Shown: positions 18,207 to 27,529 of the stretch, one piece after another | How positions within the stretch are numbered: position 1 is the stretch's first letter | Layout of the letters: every line of letters begins with the position of its first letter | DNA from: an uncultured Clostridiaceae bacterium | Lineage (GTDB): Bacteria; Bacillota; Clostridia; TANB77; CAG-508 | Length of the DNA: 64,000 nucleotides | Reading direction: 5' to 3' | Assembly: GCA_946628065.1 (NCBI GenBank) | Contig: CAMOWC010000007.1 | Coordinates: 1-64,000, forward strand | Translations under genes and position numbers: made by a program | The notes under the pieces: generated by a model | Told to the model about the DNA's origin: nothing | Databases searched by the model: none | The model's input: the letters and a program-made list of their open reading frames with translations, nothing else

Positions 18207-18238
18207 AAAATATCACTATAATAATAGTGATATTTTTT
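18207..18238 (+). terminator. terminator after the lysozyme gene
   Basis: A perfect stem AAATATCACTAT / ATAGTGATATTT with a short loop is followed by a T run. Confidence 0.8.
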
Positions 18239-18258
18239 TGTGATTTAAGGAGATAAAA

Positions 18259-20106
18259 ATGAGAATACTTAATGAATTTAAAATACCTAATTTTAAATTT
18301 CCTAAATTTAAAATGAAAGGTCTAGAAAAAATTGATGAAATGAAAGTGGAGTATGATCCACAAAAGCATGTAGAAACTAAGTGGGACAAAAGAAATTATG
18401 TACCAACTGAATACAAAACAATTAAAGAAATATTTAATAGGTCAACCGACCTTTTTGCTAACCGAACATTTATACTTGAAAAATTCAATCATAAAGATGA
18501 GGCATTTACAGAAATTACATATAAAGAGTTTAGAGATGACGTAATGGGACTTGGAACCGGTATGAATAAAGTGCTTGGACTTAATGGAAAACCAGTTGTA
18601 ATTATTGGAGAAAACACCTATTACTGGTATGTTAGCTATATAACAATGCTTTGCTCCGATGGAATTGCAGTACCTGTTGATAAAGAGCTCCCACCAAATG
18701 AAATAGAAAATGTTATAAAAAGATCAAAAGCAGAAGCAGTTATTTACTCTACTAAAAAAGAAGAAGTAATAAAAAAAGTAAAAGATAATCTTCCACAAGT
18801 AAAATATTTTATTGAAATGAATTCAGACTCGGAAATACACGGAAGAGATGTGGGAATTGATTATGTAGTAAACAAAGGAAAAGAACTGTACAATGCTGGG
18901 ACAAAAGACTTTGAAAAAATTGAAATAGACCCAGAAGAATTTAAAGTGTTAATTTTTACGTCTGGAACAACTTCAGCTGCTAAAGGCGTAATGATCTGCA
19001 ACAGAAATTTAGCTCAGAATATAAATGCAGTATCAGCTTATGTACATTTAACAGAAGAAGATAGACTATTTTCAATTTTACCGTTACATCATACATATGA
19101 ATCTACAATAGGCTTTTTATTACCAATGGCTGTTGGAGCTTCAATTGCAGTATGTGAAGGACTTAAATATATAGTGCCAAACTTAAAAGAAACCCATCCA
19201 ACATCATTAATAGCAGTTCCATTATTAATTGAAAACTTATATAAAAAAATCAATGATAGCATAGTAAAAAGCAAAAAAGACAAAGTTGTAAAATCTATGA
19301 TTCATGTTACTAATGCGCTAAAATCTGTAAATGTTGACATCAAGAAAAAGGTATTTAGTGAGATCTATGAGAATTTAGGAGGAAAAATTCATTACATTGT
19401 TTCTGCAGCAGCACCAATAGACCCCAATATAGGTAAATGGTTACAAGATATTGGAATATGCTTTTTACAAGGATATGGATTAACGGAAACATCACCAATA
19501 GCAGCGCTAACTCCAGAATTTGATACAAAAGTAGGTTCTGCCGGAAAACCAGTAATATGTGCAGAAATAAAAATTGATAATCCGAATGAAAATGGAGAGG
19601 GAGAAGTATTAATAAAAAGTGAAACATTAATGCTGGGGTATTATGAAAATGAAGAGGCAACTAAAGAAGCTATTCAAGATGGTTGGTTCCATTCAGGAGA
19701 TATCGGCTACTTAGATGATGATGGCTTTTTATACATTACAGGTAGATGCAAAAATGTAATAGTAACACAAAATGGAAAAAATATTTATCCTGAAGAAATT
19801 GAAATGTTACTTGGCAATATTCCAGAAATTAAAGAATGCATGGTTTATGGAAAAGAAGACAAAGGCCAGGAACTAATTATTTCAGCAAAGGTAATACCAA
19901 ATCTTGACAAGATAAAAGAAAAACATGGAGAAAATTTAAATGATGAGCAAATATATGATGTAATATGGGAAGAAATAAAAAAAGTGAACAAACAACTTAC
20001 TTCATATAAGGCGATTAAAAATCTCGAAATAAAAAAAGATGAATTTGAAAAAACAACAACAATGAAAATAAAAAGATATGCAGAGCTTAATAAAGATAAA
20101 AAGTAA
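18259..20106 (+). CDS. AMP-dependent long-chain acyl-CoA synthetase-like protein
   Basis: The 615-aa protein belongs to the ANL (acyl/aryl-CoA ligase) family: P-loop motif FTSGTTSAAKG (233-243), QGYGLTETSPIA (AMP-binding core), SGDIGYLDDDGFLYITGR and the hinge, and KNVIVTQNGKNIYPEEIE near the C-terminus, with the catalytic Lys in TTTMKIKR. It activates a carboxylic acid as an acyl-AMP and transfers it to CoA or another thiol. The substrate cannot be told; resemblance is to long-chain fatty acid ligases. AAGGAG precedes the ATG, and the next gene follows after 14 nt. Confidence 0.9.
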   Translation: MRILNEFKIPNFKFPKFKMKGLEKIDEMKVEYDPQKHVETKWDKRNYVPTEYKTIKEIFNRSTDLFANRTFILEKFNHKDEAFTEITYKEFRDDVMGLGTGMNKVLGLNGKPVVIIGENTYYWYVSYITMLCSDGIAVPVDKELPPNEIENVIKRSKAEAVIYSTKKEEVIKKVKDNLPQVKYFIEMNSDSEIHGRDVGIDYVVNKGKELYNAGTKDFEKIEIDPEEFKVLIFTSGTTSAAKGVMICNRNLAQNINAVSAYVHLTEEDRLFSILPLHHTYESTIGFLLPMAVGASIAVCEGLKYIVPNLKETHPTSLIAVPLLIENLYKKINDSIVKSKKDKVVKSMIHVTNALKSVNVDIKKKVFSEIYENLGGKIHYIVSAAAPIDPNIGKWLQDIGICFLQGYGLTETSPIAALTPEFDTKVGSAGKPVICAEIKIDNPNENGEGEVLIKSETLMLGYYENEEATKEAIQDGWFHSGDIGYLDDDGFLYITGRCKNVIVTQNGKNIYPEEIEMLLGNIPEIKECMVYGKEDKGQELIISAKVIPNLDKIKEKHGENLNDEQIYDVIWEEIKKVNKQLTSYKAIKNLEIKKDEFEKTTTMKIKRYAELNKDKK

Positions 20107-20120
20107 AGGGAGGAAAACCA

Positions 20121-20528
20121 ATGACGGCAAGTGAAAATGAATTACTACAAATGCAAGAAGAGACAAACAGAATAGTCAGTGAAATCCAGTCGCAAAAATT
20201 AGACGAAGCAGGAGCAACAAGATTTATTTATGCTCTATTTATACTATGTGGCATTTCAATGATTTTTGAAAGTTTTGTAAGGAGTTATCGAGCTAAGAAA
20301 AAGGAAAAAAAACGTGCAGGAGAAAAAACCGGAGATTTAACAAAAAAATTATTAATTGTATATGGTGTTCATCTGCTTTTTGTAGTATTGTTTTGTTTAA
20401 TTTGTGCATATATATTGGGAATTACAGGACCATATTTGTGGACTCTTTGCTTAATAACTGTATTTATGGTAGAAATTTCGCCATTATTTGCTTTGAATCT
20501 TAAACTTAATAAAAAAGAAAAAGAATAA
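20121..20528 (+). CDS. small membrane protein, unknown function
   Basis: 135 aa with an N-terminal hydrophilic helix rich in Glu/Gln, a membrane segment near residues 34-50, a basic loop (KKKEKKRAGEK) and two more membrane segments (about 78-102 and 105-127). No family is recognised. GGAGG precedes the ATG and the gene is 14 nt behind the acyl-CoA synthetase, so a shared transcript is likely. Confidence 0.7.
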   Translation: MTASENELLQMQEETNRIVSEIQSQKLDEAGATRFIYALFILCGISMIFESFVRSYRAKKKEKKRAGEKTGDLTKKLLIVYGVHLLFVVLFCLICAYILGITGPYLWTLCLITVFMVEISPLFALNLKLNKKEKE

Positions 20529-20572
20529 AAAAGTATAAAAGAAATAATACTATTTATTGGTGATAAAAAAGT

Positions 20573-20821
20573 ATGAACTTCTTATTTATTAGAACAAAAA
20601 AAGATACAACTAGCTTCCATGTGCTACAAGCCATGGGAGCTAAAATTTTTGAAATTGATGATTTAGAAAAAATAGATGAAGTAATATCAAAATCAGTAGA
20701 AAACAATTATAAAACCTTTTTTTTGAGCAGTGAGGTTGCTGGGGCTTCACAGGACATAACAAAAAAATATAAAAGAAACCCAGACATAAGAATATTTATT
20801 GCTCCAAGCAAAAGAATATAA
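20573..20821 (+). CDS. small V-ATPase F-subunit-like protein
   Basis: An 82-aa soluble protein with alternating strands and helices (MNFLFIRTKKDTTSFHVLQAMG, KTFFLSSEVAG, RIFIAPSKRI) that resembles the Rossmann-like F subunit of V-type ATPases, in which a similar fold ends in a Pro-containing strand. No other V-ATPase subunit is nearby, so this is a fold-level guess only. The upstream ribosome-binding site (GGTGAT) is weak. It precedes the sporulation gene yyaC by 38 nt. Confidence 0.5.
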   Translation: MNFLFIRTKKDTTSFHVLQAMGAKIFEIDDLEKIDEVISKSVENNYKTFFLSSEVAGASQDITKKYKRNPDIRIFIAPSKRI

Positions 20822-20859
20822 AATAGTAAACAAACATATATATGAGCTTGGAGGTATTT

Positions 20860-21403
20860 ATGAATAAATATATGGAAGAACAATTCACAGATGATTTTAA
20901 AAAAACCATTTGTGGATTAACAGAAAATAAAGTATATTCTTCACTTATTTTTTTATGTATTCGGAACTGATAGAATAATAGGAGATGCATTTGGACCAAT
21001 AGTTGGGTCAAAATTAAAAAGAAAATTTAAAGAAGAAAAAAATGTAGATATAATAGGAGATTTAGATAATACTGTTAATAGTTGCAATATTGAAAATGTT
21101 ATAAATTGCATAGGTAAGAAATATACAAATCCATTTATTGTTTCTATAGATTCTGCTCTTGCTATTGGAGAAGCTAATATTGGAAAGATAGTAGTAGGTA
21201 AAGGCGGTCTATGCTTAGGACAATGTTTGGGGAAGAAAAAGTATTTAATTGGAGACATGAATATTAGAGGCGTTGTTGCAAAAGATATGAAAAATCCCAA
21301 AAAAAACTTATACTTATTACACAATACACCACTTGGAATTATTATACACATGGCTGAAATAGTAGCAGATGGGATATATTATTCTATTGACTGCGAAAAA
21401 TAG
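20860..21403 (+). CDS. yyaC: YyaC-family sporulation protein, +1 shift (CGGA)
   Basis: Starting at ATG 20860 (7 nt after TTGGAGG), the frame breaks at CGG 20962-20964 and stops two codons later. Skipping C20962 reads Gly35 and extends to 21403 (180 aa). The join creates the family hallmark GTDRIIGDAFGPIVG with the shift glycine as its first residue. Further motifs are IDSALAIGEANIGKIVVGKGGL and GDMNIRGVV. YyaC/DUF1256 proteins are sporulation-specific and resemble the GPR spore protease fold; activity is unproven. The ORF downstream of the shift has no start codon of its own with a ribosome-binding site. Confidence 0.9.
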
Positions 21404-21468
21404 ATGTATACACTGATAAATTCTGGAAAAAATATATTTATAAAGAATTTGTTGGAGGCATAATCAAT

Positions 21469-21792
21469 ATGGAAGAAAGTAAGATGAAAAATATTATAGT
21501 ACTTAAGAACTTGCCGTCTAATTTAGTAGACGAGGCGATATTAGTATTAAAGAAAAATAATATAAAACTTCCAGAGCATATAGAAAAAAAGAATGAAAAT
21601 ATTGCAAAGGGCAATTCAAGGGACTATATATTAAAGGAAGCAGAAAATGTTGTTTCAAGTTATCTAAGCGATATTGAGAAAAACAAAAAAGAAAATATAA
21701 TAAAAAATACAAAAATAGAAAAGAAATATAAAAGATTAAAATTTGTTACTATATGTGTAACGATTGCTTTTGCAATTGCCACATTGATATAA
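21469..21792 (+). CDS. tail-anchored small protein, unknown function
   Basis: A 107-aa mostly helical protein with a long Lys/Glu/Asn-rich middle section and one C-terminal membrane segment (about residues 88-106). The ATG at 21469 has a TTGGAGG at 21450-21456, 12 nt upstream; an internal ATG at 21484 is an alternative. It lies 65 nt after yyaC and may be sporulation-linked by position only. Confidence 0.65.
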   Translation: MEESKMKNIIVLKNLPSNLVDEAILVLKKNNIKLPEHIEKKNENIAKGNSRDYILKEAENVVSSYLSDIEKNKKENIIKNTKIEKKYKRLKFVTICVTIAFAIATLI

Positions 21793-21808
21793 AGAAAATA
21801 GCAACGTT

Positions 21809-21842
21809 TAGGGGCGGTTCTGTTAATCAGAACCGCCCCTAT
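21809..21842. repeat. perfect GC-rich inverted repeat
   Basis: TAGGGGCGGTTCTG and CAGAACCGCCCCTA form a perfect 14-bp stem with a 5-nt loop. There is no T run. Its G+C content is far above the surroundings, which suggests either a strong bidirectional terminator or a member of a dispersed palindromic repeat family. Confidence 0.7.
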
Positions 21843-21924
21843 TGATTAGGAAATTAACACGAATAAATTAAAAATATCTAACATATAGATTATTAAAACA
21901 AACAACAAAGGAGGCTAACTTAAA

Positions 21925-22861
21925 TTGGAGCGAGTTATAAGTACAAATGATAGAATAAAGAGAGCAGAAGAGATATATCAAAGGCGAAGAGAGTCGCAAC
22001 GCTATGTAGGAAATCAAACTAGGGTGAATGTAGGAGACACAAGCAAAAGCTATGGTCTATTTAAGAAAATGAGTATACAAATTATTGTGTGCCTCATAGT
22101 TTACATTGCTTTTCTTGCGATAAAAAATAACGAATACATTTTTTCAGATGTTTTTTTAAAACAGACTAAAGAAATACTTGCATATGACATTGATATAAAA
22201 GGAACATACGAAAATATAAGAAAATGGTTTAATGGTATTCAAGAAAGCAAAAAAGAAGGTCAAGACGAGCCAACAGATAACATAGAAAACGAGACTACTG
22301 ACAATTTAGAAAAGAAGGAAGAAGCTATAGATGAACCAGCTAGTGACGAAAATTTGGAAACTACAATTGACAGTAATGCTTTAACACCAAATTCAGGTGA
22401 AGAAACGTTGTCGGCTAATGAAGAAGCTAGCAGTATAAATGAGCCACAAACAGATGCTGAAATCATAAAAAATAATTATTCTATAATAAAACCACTTATT
22501 CGGAACAATTACATCAAGATTTGGGATAAGAAATCCTACAACTCCAACTGTTCCAAAATATCATACAGGGATTGATATTGCAGCCAACACAGGAACTCAA
22601 TTCATAGCAGCGATGAAAGGGACAGTAGTACAAGTTTCAAGCGAAGGTGACTATGGAAACCATGTAAAAATTAGGGAAGACGATATAGATACTCTTTATG
22701 CACATTGCAATGCTATATATGTAAACGAAGGGGATACAATAAGTCAAGGGCAGATTATAGGTGAAGTTGGAGAAACAGGTAATGCCACAGGACCCCATTT
22801 ACATTTTGAAATAAGAAAGTCTGAAAGATATGTGAACCCTGACGATGTTTTAGAGTTTTGA
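21925..22861 (+). CDS. SpoIVFA-like M23 peptidase-domain membrane protein, +1 shift (CGGA)
   Basis: Starts with TTG 7-8 nt after AAAGGAGG. The frame breaks at CGG 22501-22503; skipping C22501 gives Gly193 and a 311-aa product. Layout: basic cytoplasmic N-terminus (1-48), one membrane segment (about 51-66), an acidic linker (100-185) and an M23/LytM domain with YHTGIDIAA, TLYAH and GPHLHFEIR, so the zinc ligands are intact. The spoIVFB-like gene follows after 15 nt, matching the spoIVFA-spoIVFB pair of spore formers, where SpoIVFA holds SpoIVFB in check. A SpoIIQ-like protein is the alternative. The shift lies at the start of the M23 domain. Confidence 0.85.
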
Positions 22862-22876
22862 TGGAGACCTAAAAAT

Positions 22877-23488
22877 ATGAGTATAAAGGTTGACCTTAAG
22901 TTTTTTTTATTTATAATTCTATTTTTCCTAAGTGGACAGAGCCAAGCATATTTGGTTTTATATCTGTTTGCAGCTATACATGAAATGGGACATGTCGCAA
23001 TGGGAATATTACTTGGACTAAAGCTCGAAAGTTTTAATATTATGCCAATGGGTTTTAGTATTACATTTAAGCCATCAAAAAAAAGATGGATAACTGAATT
23101 CTTAGTTAGTATCGCAGGACCATTTACAAATTTTTTTATAGCAATATTTTTTTCGTTTATTAAATTTTCAAGAAATAACGGCATGATTATTTATGCAAAT
23201 TTAATACTTGGAGCTTTTAATATGTTGCCTATGCTACCATTAGACGGAGGGAGAGCCTTCACAGCTATTTTAAAAAAGTATTACAAAATAAGCGTTGCAG
23301 AAGATATTTCTCATAATGCTTCAAACATTATTATTATTTTATTAACTATTGTAGCAATTGTAGGTACATTTTATTTGAAAAACATATCCATACTTTGCAT
23401 AACAACATACTTGTGGTTTATTACTTTGAGAGAAAATAAAAGATATCACATAAAACAAAGAGTGAAAAAAATAATAGAAAAATATTGA
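22877..23488 (+). CDS. SpoIVFB-like site-2 protease (M50)
   Basis: 203 aa, polytopic, with the zinc-binding HEMGH (His35, Glu36, His39) in the second membrane segment and the second M50 motif LPLDGGRAF in a later one. SpoIVFB cleaves pro-sigma-K in the mother cell. The order, after an M23-domain SpoIVFA-like protein, supports this assignment over a general M50 protease. Start ATG is 7 nt after GGAGACC. The gene carries no CBS domain. Whether the genome encodes a pro-sigma-K substrate cannot be seen here. Confidence 0.85.
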   Translation: MSIKVDLKFFLFIILFFLSGQSQAYLVLYLFAAIHEMGHVAMGILLGLKLESFNIMPMGFSITFKPSKKRWITEFLVSIAGPFTNFFIAIFFSFIKFSRNNGMIIYANLILGAFNMLPMLPLDGGRAFTAILKKYYKISVAEDISHNASNIIIILLTIVAIVGTFYLKNISILCITTYLWFITLRENKRYHIKQRVKKIIEKY

Positions 23489-23536
23489 CTAAGTAAGTGT
23501 AAAATGCGACAATAAAATTGGAGGAATTTAAAACAA

Positions 23537-23956
23537 ATGAAAAACGAAAAAGGAATTACACTTACAGTTTTAGCTACAACTGTAGCAATAATGATAGTAC
23601 TACTGGCAACAATAGTATTGAACATAAACCATATAAGGAAAAATGAAATGGTAGATAAATTATATTATGACCTAGAAATTTTAAAAAACAAAATTAATAT
23701 ATATTATTGGAAATATGGACAATTACCTGTAAAATCTTTATATAATTTTAGTATACCTGATGGCTACAGAAATCCAAATGATGATAATAATTATTATGAA
23801 ATTGATTTAAATGCTTTAGGTAACTTAACATTGCAAACAGATGAATTTACATTTGTAATTAATGAAGCAACACATACAATTTATATAGCTGAAGGATTTG
23901 AAATAAATGGAGAGACGCATTATAGACTGCCAGAAGAATATAGTAACATACAGTAA
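23537..23956 (+). CDS. type IV prepilin/pseudopilin-like protein
   Basis: 139 aa with a short basic leader (MKNEKG) followed by a hydrophobic stretch ITLTVLATTVAIMIVLLATIVL, the pattern of a type IV prepilin cut after Gly6. Residue 5 of the mature form is Val rather than the usual Glu. The rest is a small hydrophilic domain of Tyr/Asn-rich sequence. GGAGG lies 11-15 nt before the ATG. No prepilin peptidase or pilus ATPase is nearby. Confidence 0.65.
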   Translation: MKNEKGITLTVLATTVAIMIVLLATIVLNINHIRKNEMVDKLYYDLEILKNKINIYYWKYGQLPVKSLYNFSIPDGYRNPNDDNNYYEIDLNALGNLTLQTDEFTFVINEATHTIYIAEGFEINGETHYRLPEEYSNIQ

Positions 23957-23982
23957 ATAAAAATGGCAAAACGCACATAATG

Positions 23983-24011
23983 TTGAAAAAAGTGGGAAGA
24001 AAAGATATAAT
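23983..24011 (+). promoter_or_regulatory. promoter of the VirB2-like/esterase gene
   Basis: TTGAAA (23983-23988), 17-nt spacer, TATAAT (24006-24011), 36 nt before the start codon. Confidence 0.65.
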
Positions 24012-24046
24012 ATAATTAGCAGATATACTATAAATGAGGTGATTAA

Positions 24047-26216
24047 ATGAAACTTTTTGGGAGAACTCTAATTCTGTTATCTATTGCCTTAATGTTTTTA
24101 ATGTCGACTATTAGCTATGCATCAACTGACAATAGATTAAGTTGGGAAAGCATACAAAATAAATCTAACACTTTTTTCCAAAGAGGGTCTGGAAGAAACT
24201 TGATAAACTCCGAAGCAATGGCACCAACAGTTAATGGTATTGCTAATATACTAACAACAATAGGTGCGGTAATAGTTTTAGGACGGCCTCCTTATAATGG
24301 GTATAAAATACATGACAGCTACACCAGAAGAGGCTGCAAAATTAAAAACAAAATTAGTTGGCATTGCAATTGCAGGAATAGTAATTCTTGGAGCATATGG
24401 AATATGGATGATACTAACTCAATTCTTTGGTGGAATGGTAGGTATGACATTTGAAAATAGAGCACCAGAGAGTGTAGTTGTTGAAACAACACCTGGCGAT
24501 CAAGACCCAACTGAACCAATAAATCAAATTTCTGGTGGCGGCGGAGGAGGAGGAATGCCAACTATAGAGCCTACTGGAATTTCCTTCGAGCAATCTGAAG
24601 CTAGAATACATATAAATGACGAACCTATTACACTTACTGCAACGATACAACCAGATGACGCAAATTCAAAAACAGAAATTACATATATGAGCATGGATGG
24701 AAATATTGCGAGTGTTGATAGCAAAACAGGGGAACTAACTGCTGTAGCAATTGGTACTACCACAATAGTTGCAAGAACTGAGAATGGTAAAGAAGCAAGA
24801 ATGAATGTAAGAGTGGAGGCAGAAAAAGAAATAGAAGCTGATATGGGAGGCATGGAACTTGTAAATGCTAATGTAAAATACTGGCGATACATTCCTCACA
24901 TAGAAGACATAGGCACATATCACAAAATACCACTTATAATATATTTGCATGGCGGAAATAGTGGAGAAACTAATCCGAACAGCCATGATGCAATTGGATA
25001 TTCGCTTCCTAAATACTTAAAAGATGGAACGCTAAAAGCAAATGCAATAATTGCATCTCCTGTAAGCTATTCACAAAGTTCAGTCATGGAGCTGATTCAA
25101 AGACTTAAATCACAATATGACATAGATGAAAATAACATTTCTATTACAGGACATAGTACTGGAGCCTATTTTGCTTTTAACATAGCAGTTAATAATCAAA
25201 ATGTATTTTCTAAATGTGTACCAGTATCACTTAGATATTCGGGTTCATATGCGAAAATAAAGAATATTAATAATTGTGATGTAAGATTCATTTTTGAAAG
25301 TAATTTTGGAGGATCTCCTAGAAGCGAACAGGAAATGGAAAACATAAAAAAAGAGGTTGATAGACTAAACAGAGCCGGAGCAACTGTAACGCTTAGATAC
25401 GAAACATTACCAAATACAGGGCATAATGAAGTTGTAAAATGCTATAATTCAGAATTGATAAATTGGATAATAGGAGGTAACAGCACTGGGATAGCGTACA
25501 AAGAAAATAAAGCGGAGGAAACAGATATAGGGGGAATGACTGCTAAAACTGCATCTGTTAATGGCATGAATATTAACTACTGGTGTTATGTTCCTCATCT
25601 ATCTGACATAAAAACATATAAAATGATTCCGCTAATTATATATCTGCATGGTAATGGTAAACAAGGAGACAACATTAATAGTGTACTTGCTGACTCATTA
25701 CCAAAGTATTTACATGATGGAATGATAAATGCAAATGCAATTATAATAGCTCCGCAAAGAAGAAAAGATGAACACATAAATACCCAGGTTAATAATATAC
25801 CAGGACTTATTAGTGAATTAAAGAAAACCTATGATATAGATGAAAACCGAATTTCAATTACTGGCCATAGCGAAGGGGGAGTGGGAGCATTTAGGGCAGG
25901 AAATAAATATACAAATTTGTTTTCTGCATGTGTACCAGTATCAGCGTTTTATAGTGGAGACCATGCAATGGTTAAAAGTATATATGATAACAGTTCATGT
26001 GCGCTAAGATTTATATATGAGCAATATGTCCCAGGAGAAAACAGCCAAAATGAGGTCGCTGCTGTAAAAAGAGAAGTAGAAAAAATAAATAATAGTATTA
26101 CAGGAAAAACAATACAATATGAAACCATTTCAGGGACAACTCATGAGACAGTTGCAGAACAGTATTATAAAACAGATTTACTTAACTGGATGATAGAACA
26201 AAGAAAAACGTCGTAA
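24047..26216 (+). CDS. VirB2-like membrane segment + Big2 domain + two esterase domains, joined by a +1 shift (CGGC)
   Basis: From ATG 24047 (after GAGGTGA) the frame breaks at CGG 24284-24286; skipping C24284 gives Gly80 (GGC) and a 722-aa product. The first 130 residues have a signal sequence and two membrane helices like TrbC/VirB2 pilins (VLG-GLLIMGIKYMTATPEEA). A Gly-rich linker, a Big2 domain (about 171-260) and two tandem alpha/beta-hydrolase domains follow (about 268-475 and 483-718), each with IIYLHG and a nucleophile elbow: GHSTG (Ser370) and GHSEGG (Ser608). The domains resemble feruloyl-esterase/Est1-type hydrolases. The protein would be membrane-held with esterases outside. Such a fusion is unusual. 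Confidence 0.82.
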
Positions 26217-26233
26217 AATATATAACAAAACAC

Positions 26234-26262
26234 TTGAAAATATGTTTAAAATATGCTAAAAT
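26234..26262 (+). promoter_or_regulatory. promoter of rpsF-ssb-rpsR
   Basis: TTGAAA (26234-26239), 17-nt spacer and TAAAAT (26257-26262). An inverted repeat (about 26258-26292, AATAGCAGTGCTA / TAGCGTTGCTATT) begins at the -10 box. Confidence 0.6.
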
Positions 26263-26300
26263 AGCAGTGCTAATAAAATAGCGTTGCTATTTTAATTATA

Positions 26301-26352
26301 CTTACGAAAGTAAGGAAGTCCTTACCCGTAGCTTTAGACTATGGGATGTTTA
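26301..26352 (+). promoter_or_regulatory. candidate S6:S18-binding leader of rpsF
   Basis: A small hairpin CTTAC-GAAA-GTAAG (26301-26314) is followed by CTTACCCGTAGC...CTATGGGATG, in which CCCGTAG pairs with CTATGGG around 26325-26345. Leaders of rpsF in many bacteria carry a stem with a CCG that mimics the S6:S18 site on 16S rRNA and represses the operon. The CCG and the position fit; the assignment is by pattern only. Confidence 0.5.
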
Positions 26353-26370
26353 ATCCAAAAGGAGGTGTAA

Positions 26371-26658
26371 ATGATGAACAAATACGAAAGTGTTATCATT
26401 ATTAATCCTAATTTAGAAGACGCAAAGGTAAAAGAACTAACTGAAAGATTTTCTAAATTAGTAGAAAAGAATGGAAAACTTGAAAATGTTGAAGAAATGG
26501 GTAAAAAGAAATTAGCATACCCAGTACAAAAACAAACAGAAGGTTTCTATGAGGTATTACATTTTGAGGCTGAGCCTGCTTTTATTGCAGAACTTGAAAG
26601 AGTATACCGTATTACAGATGAAGTTTTAAAATTTATCGTAGTTAGAAAAGAAGACTAA
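26371..26658 (+). CDS. rpsF: 30S ribosomal protein S6
   Basis: 95 aa; the S6 fold signature MNKYESVIIINPNLED, GKKKLAYPVQKQTEGFYEVLHFEAEP and the final LKFIVVRKE are present. AAAGGAGGTG precedes two adjacent ATG codons (26371, 26374). First gene of the classical rpsF-ssb-rpsR operon. Confidence 0.96.
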   Translation: MMNKYESVIIINPNLEDAKVKELTERFSKLVEKNGKLENVEEMGKKKLAYPVQKQTEGFYEVLHFEAEPAFIAELERVYRITDEVLKFIVVRKED

Positions 26659-26703
26659 GTAAAGTCTTAGGGGGCTGAAAAGAAGGAAAGGTGGAAATAA
26701 AAT

Positions 26704-27123
26704 ATGAATAAAATTATTCTTATGGGACGATTAACAAAAGACCCAGAAACAAGGTACACACAAACTAATAACACGTTAGTAGCTTCTTTTACGCTCGCAG
26801 TAAATCGCAGATTTACTCGCCAAGGCGAAGAAAGACAAGCAGACTTTATTCCAGTAGTTGCTTGGAGCAAAACTGGTGAGTTCTGCAGTAAATATTTTAA
26901 AAAAGGACAACAAGTAGGCGTTGTTGGAAGGCTCCAAACAAGAAATTGGGAAGATGAAAATAAAGTAAAACATTACATAACAGAAGTAGTAGCTGAAGAA
27001 GCATACTTTGCAGATAGCAAAAGAGAAGGCGGAGCAGATGCTGGATTTGAAAACACATTTGGAGCAGATGTAGCTTCTAATTCGGATTTCTCAGTTACTT
27101 CTGATGACGACTTACCATTCTAA
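26704..27123 (+). CDS. ssb: single-stranded DNA-binding protein
   Basis: 139 aa with an N-terminal OB fold ([63 protein letters not shown]) and an acidic C-terminal tip DDDLPF that recruits repair and replication proteins. It binds and protects single-stranded DNA. Located between rpsF and rpsR as usual in Firmicutes. The linker is short for an SSB. Confidence 0.96.
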   Translation: MNKIILMGRLTKDPETRYTQTNNTLVASFTLAVNRRFTRQGEERQADFIPVVAWSKTGEFCSKYFKKGQQVGVVGRLQTRNWEDENKVKHYITEVVAEEAYFADSKREGGADAGFENTFGADVASNSDFSVTSDDDLPF

Positions 27124-27142
27124 AAGAATAGGGGGAAAGAAA

Positions 27143-27427
27143 ATGGCTGATAAAAAGCAAAATAATAGAAGAAACAATAGAAACAATGGCGATGAAGATT
27201 TCAACCCAAAGTTTCGTAAAGTAAGAAAAAAGGTTTGCCCACTTTGTGCTGATAAAAATTTAGTACTAGATTATAAAAATGGGGATCAACTTAGAAAATT
27301 CATAAGCGATAAGGGAAAAATATTACCAAGAAGAGCAACAGGAGCTTGTGCAAAACATCAAAGAGATATCACTTTAGCTGTAAAAAGAGCAAGACATATT
27401 GCTGTATTACCATTCACACAAAATTAA
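27143..27427 (+). CDS. rpsR: 30S ribosomal protein S18
   Basis: 94 aa; an N-terminal basic, Asn-rich extension, then the S18 core [16 protein letters not shown]...[26 protein letters not shown]...[12 protein letters not shown]. The CPLC...CAKH pattern is the zinc-binding version. The ATG at 27143 is 7 nt after AGGGGG; an upstream in-frame ATG at 27104 lies inside ssb. Confidence 0.96.
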   Translation: MADKKQNNRRNNRNNGDEDFNPKFRKVRKKVCPLCADKNLVLDYKNGDQLRKFISDKGKILPRRATGACAKHQRDITLAVKRARHIAVLPFTQN

Positions 27428-27433
27428 AAATTT

Positions 27434-27470
27434 AAAACGGTATTCCTAGAAACATGTGGAATACCGTTTT
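27434..27470 (+). terminator. terminator of rpsF-ssb-rpsR
   Basis: AAAACGGTATTCC and GGAATACCGTTTT form a perfect 13-bp stem with an 11-nt loop. Confidence 0.85.
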
Positions 27471-27476
27471 CATATG

Positions 27477-27505
27477 TTGTAGAAAATAAAGAAGTATGGT
27501 AAAAT
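27477..27505 (+). promoter_or_regulatory. promoter of the metal ABC transporter operon
   Basis: TTGTAG (27477-27482), 17-nt spacer and TAAAAT (27500-27505), 25 nt before the start codon. No clear Zur or MntR operator is recognised. Confidence 0.55.
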
Positions 27506-27529
27506 ATTCATGTTGAAAGGAGTGCAAAC

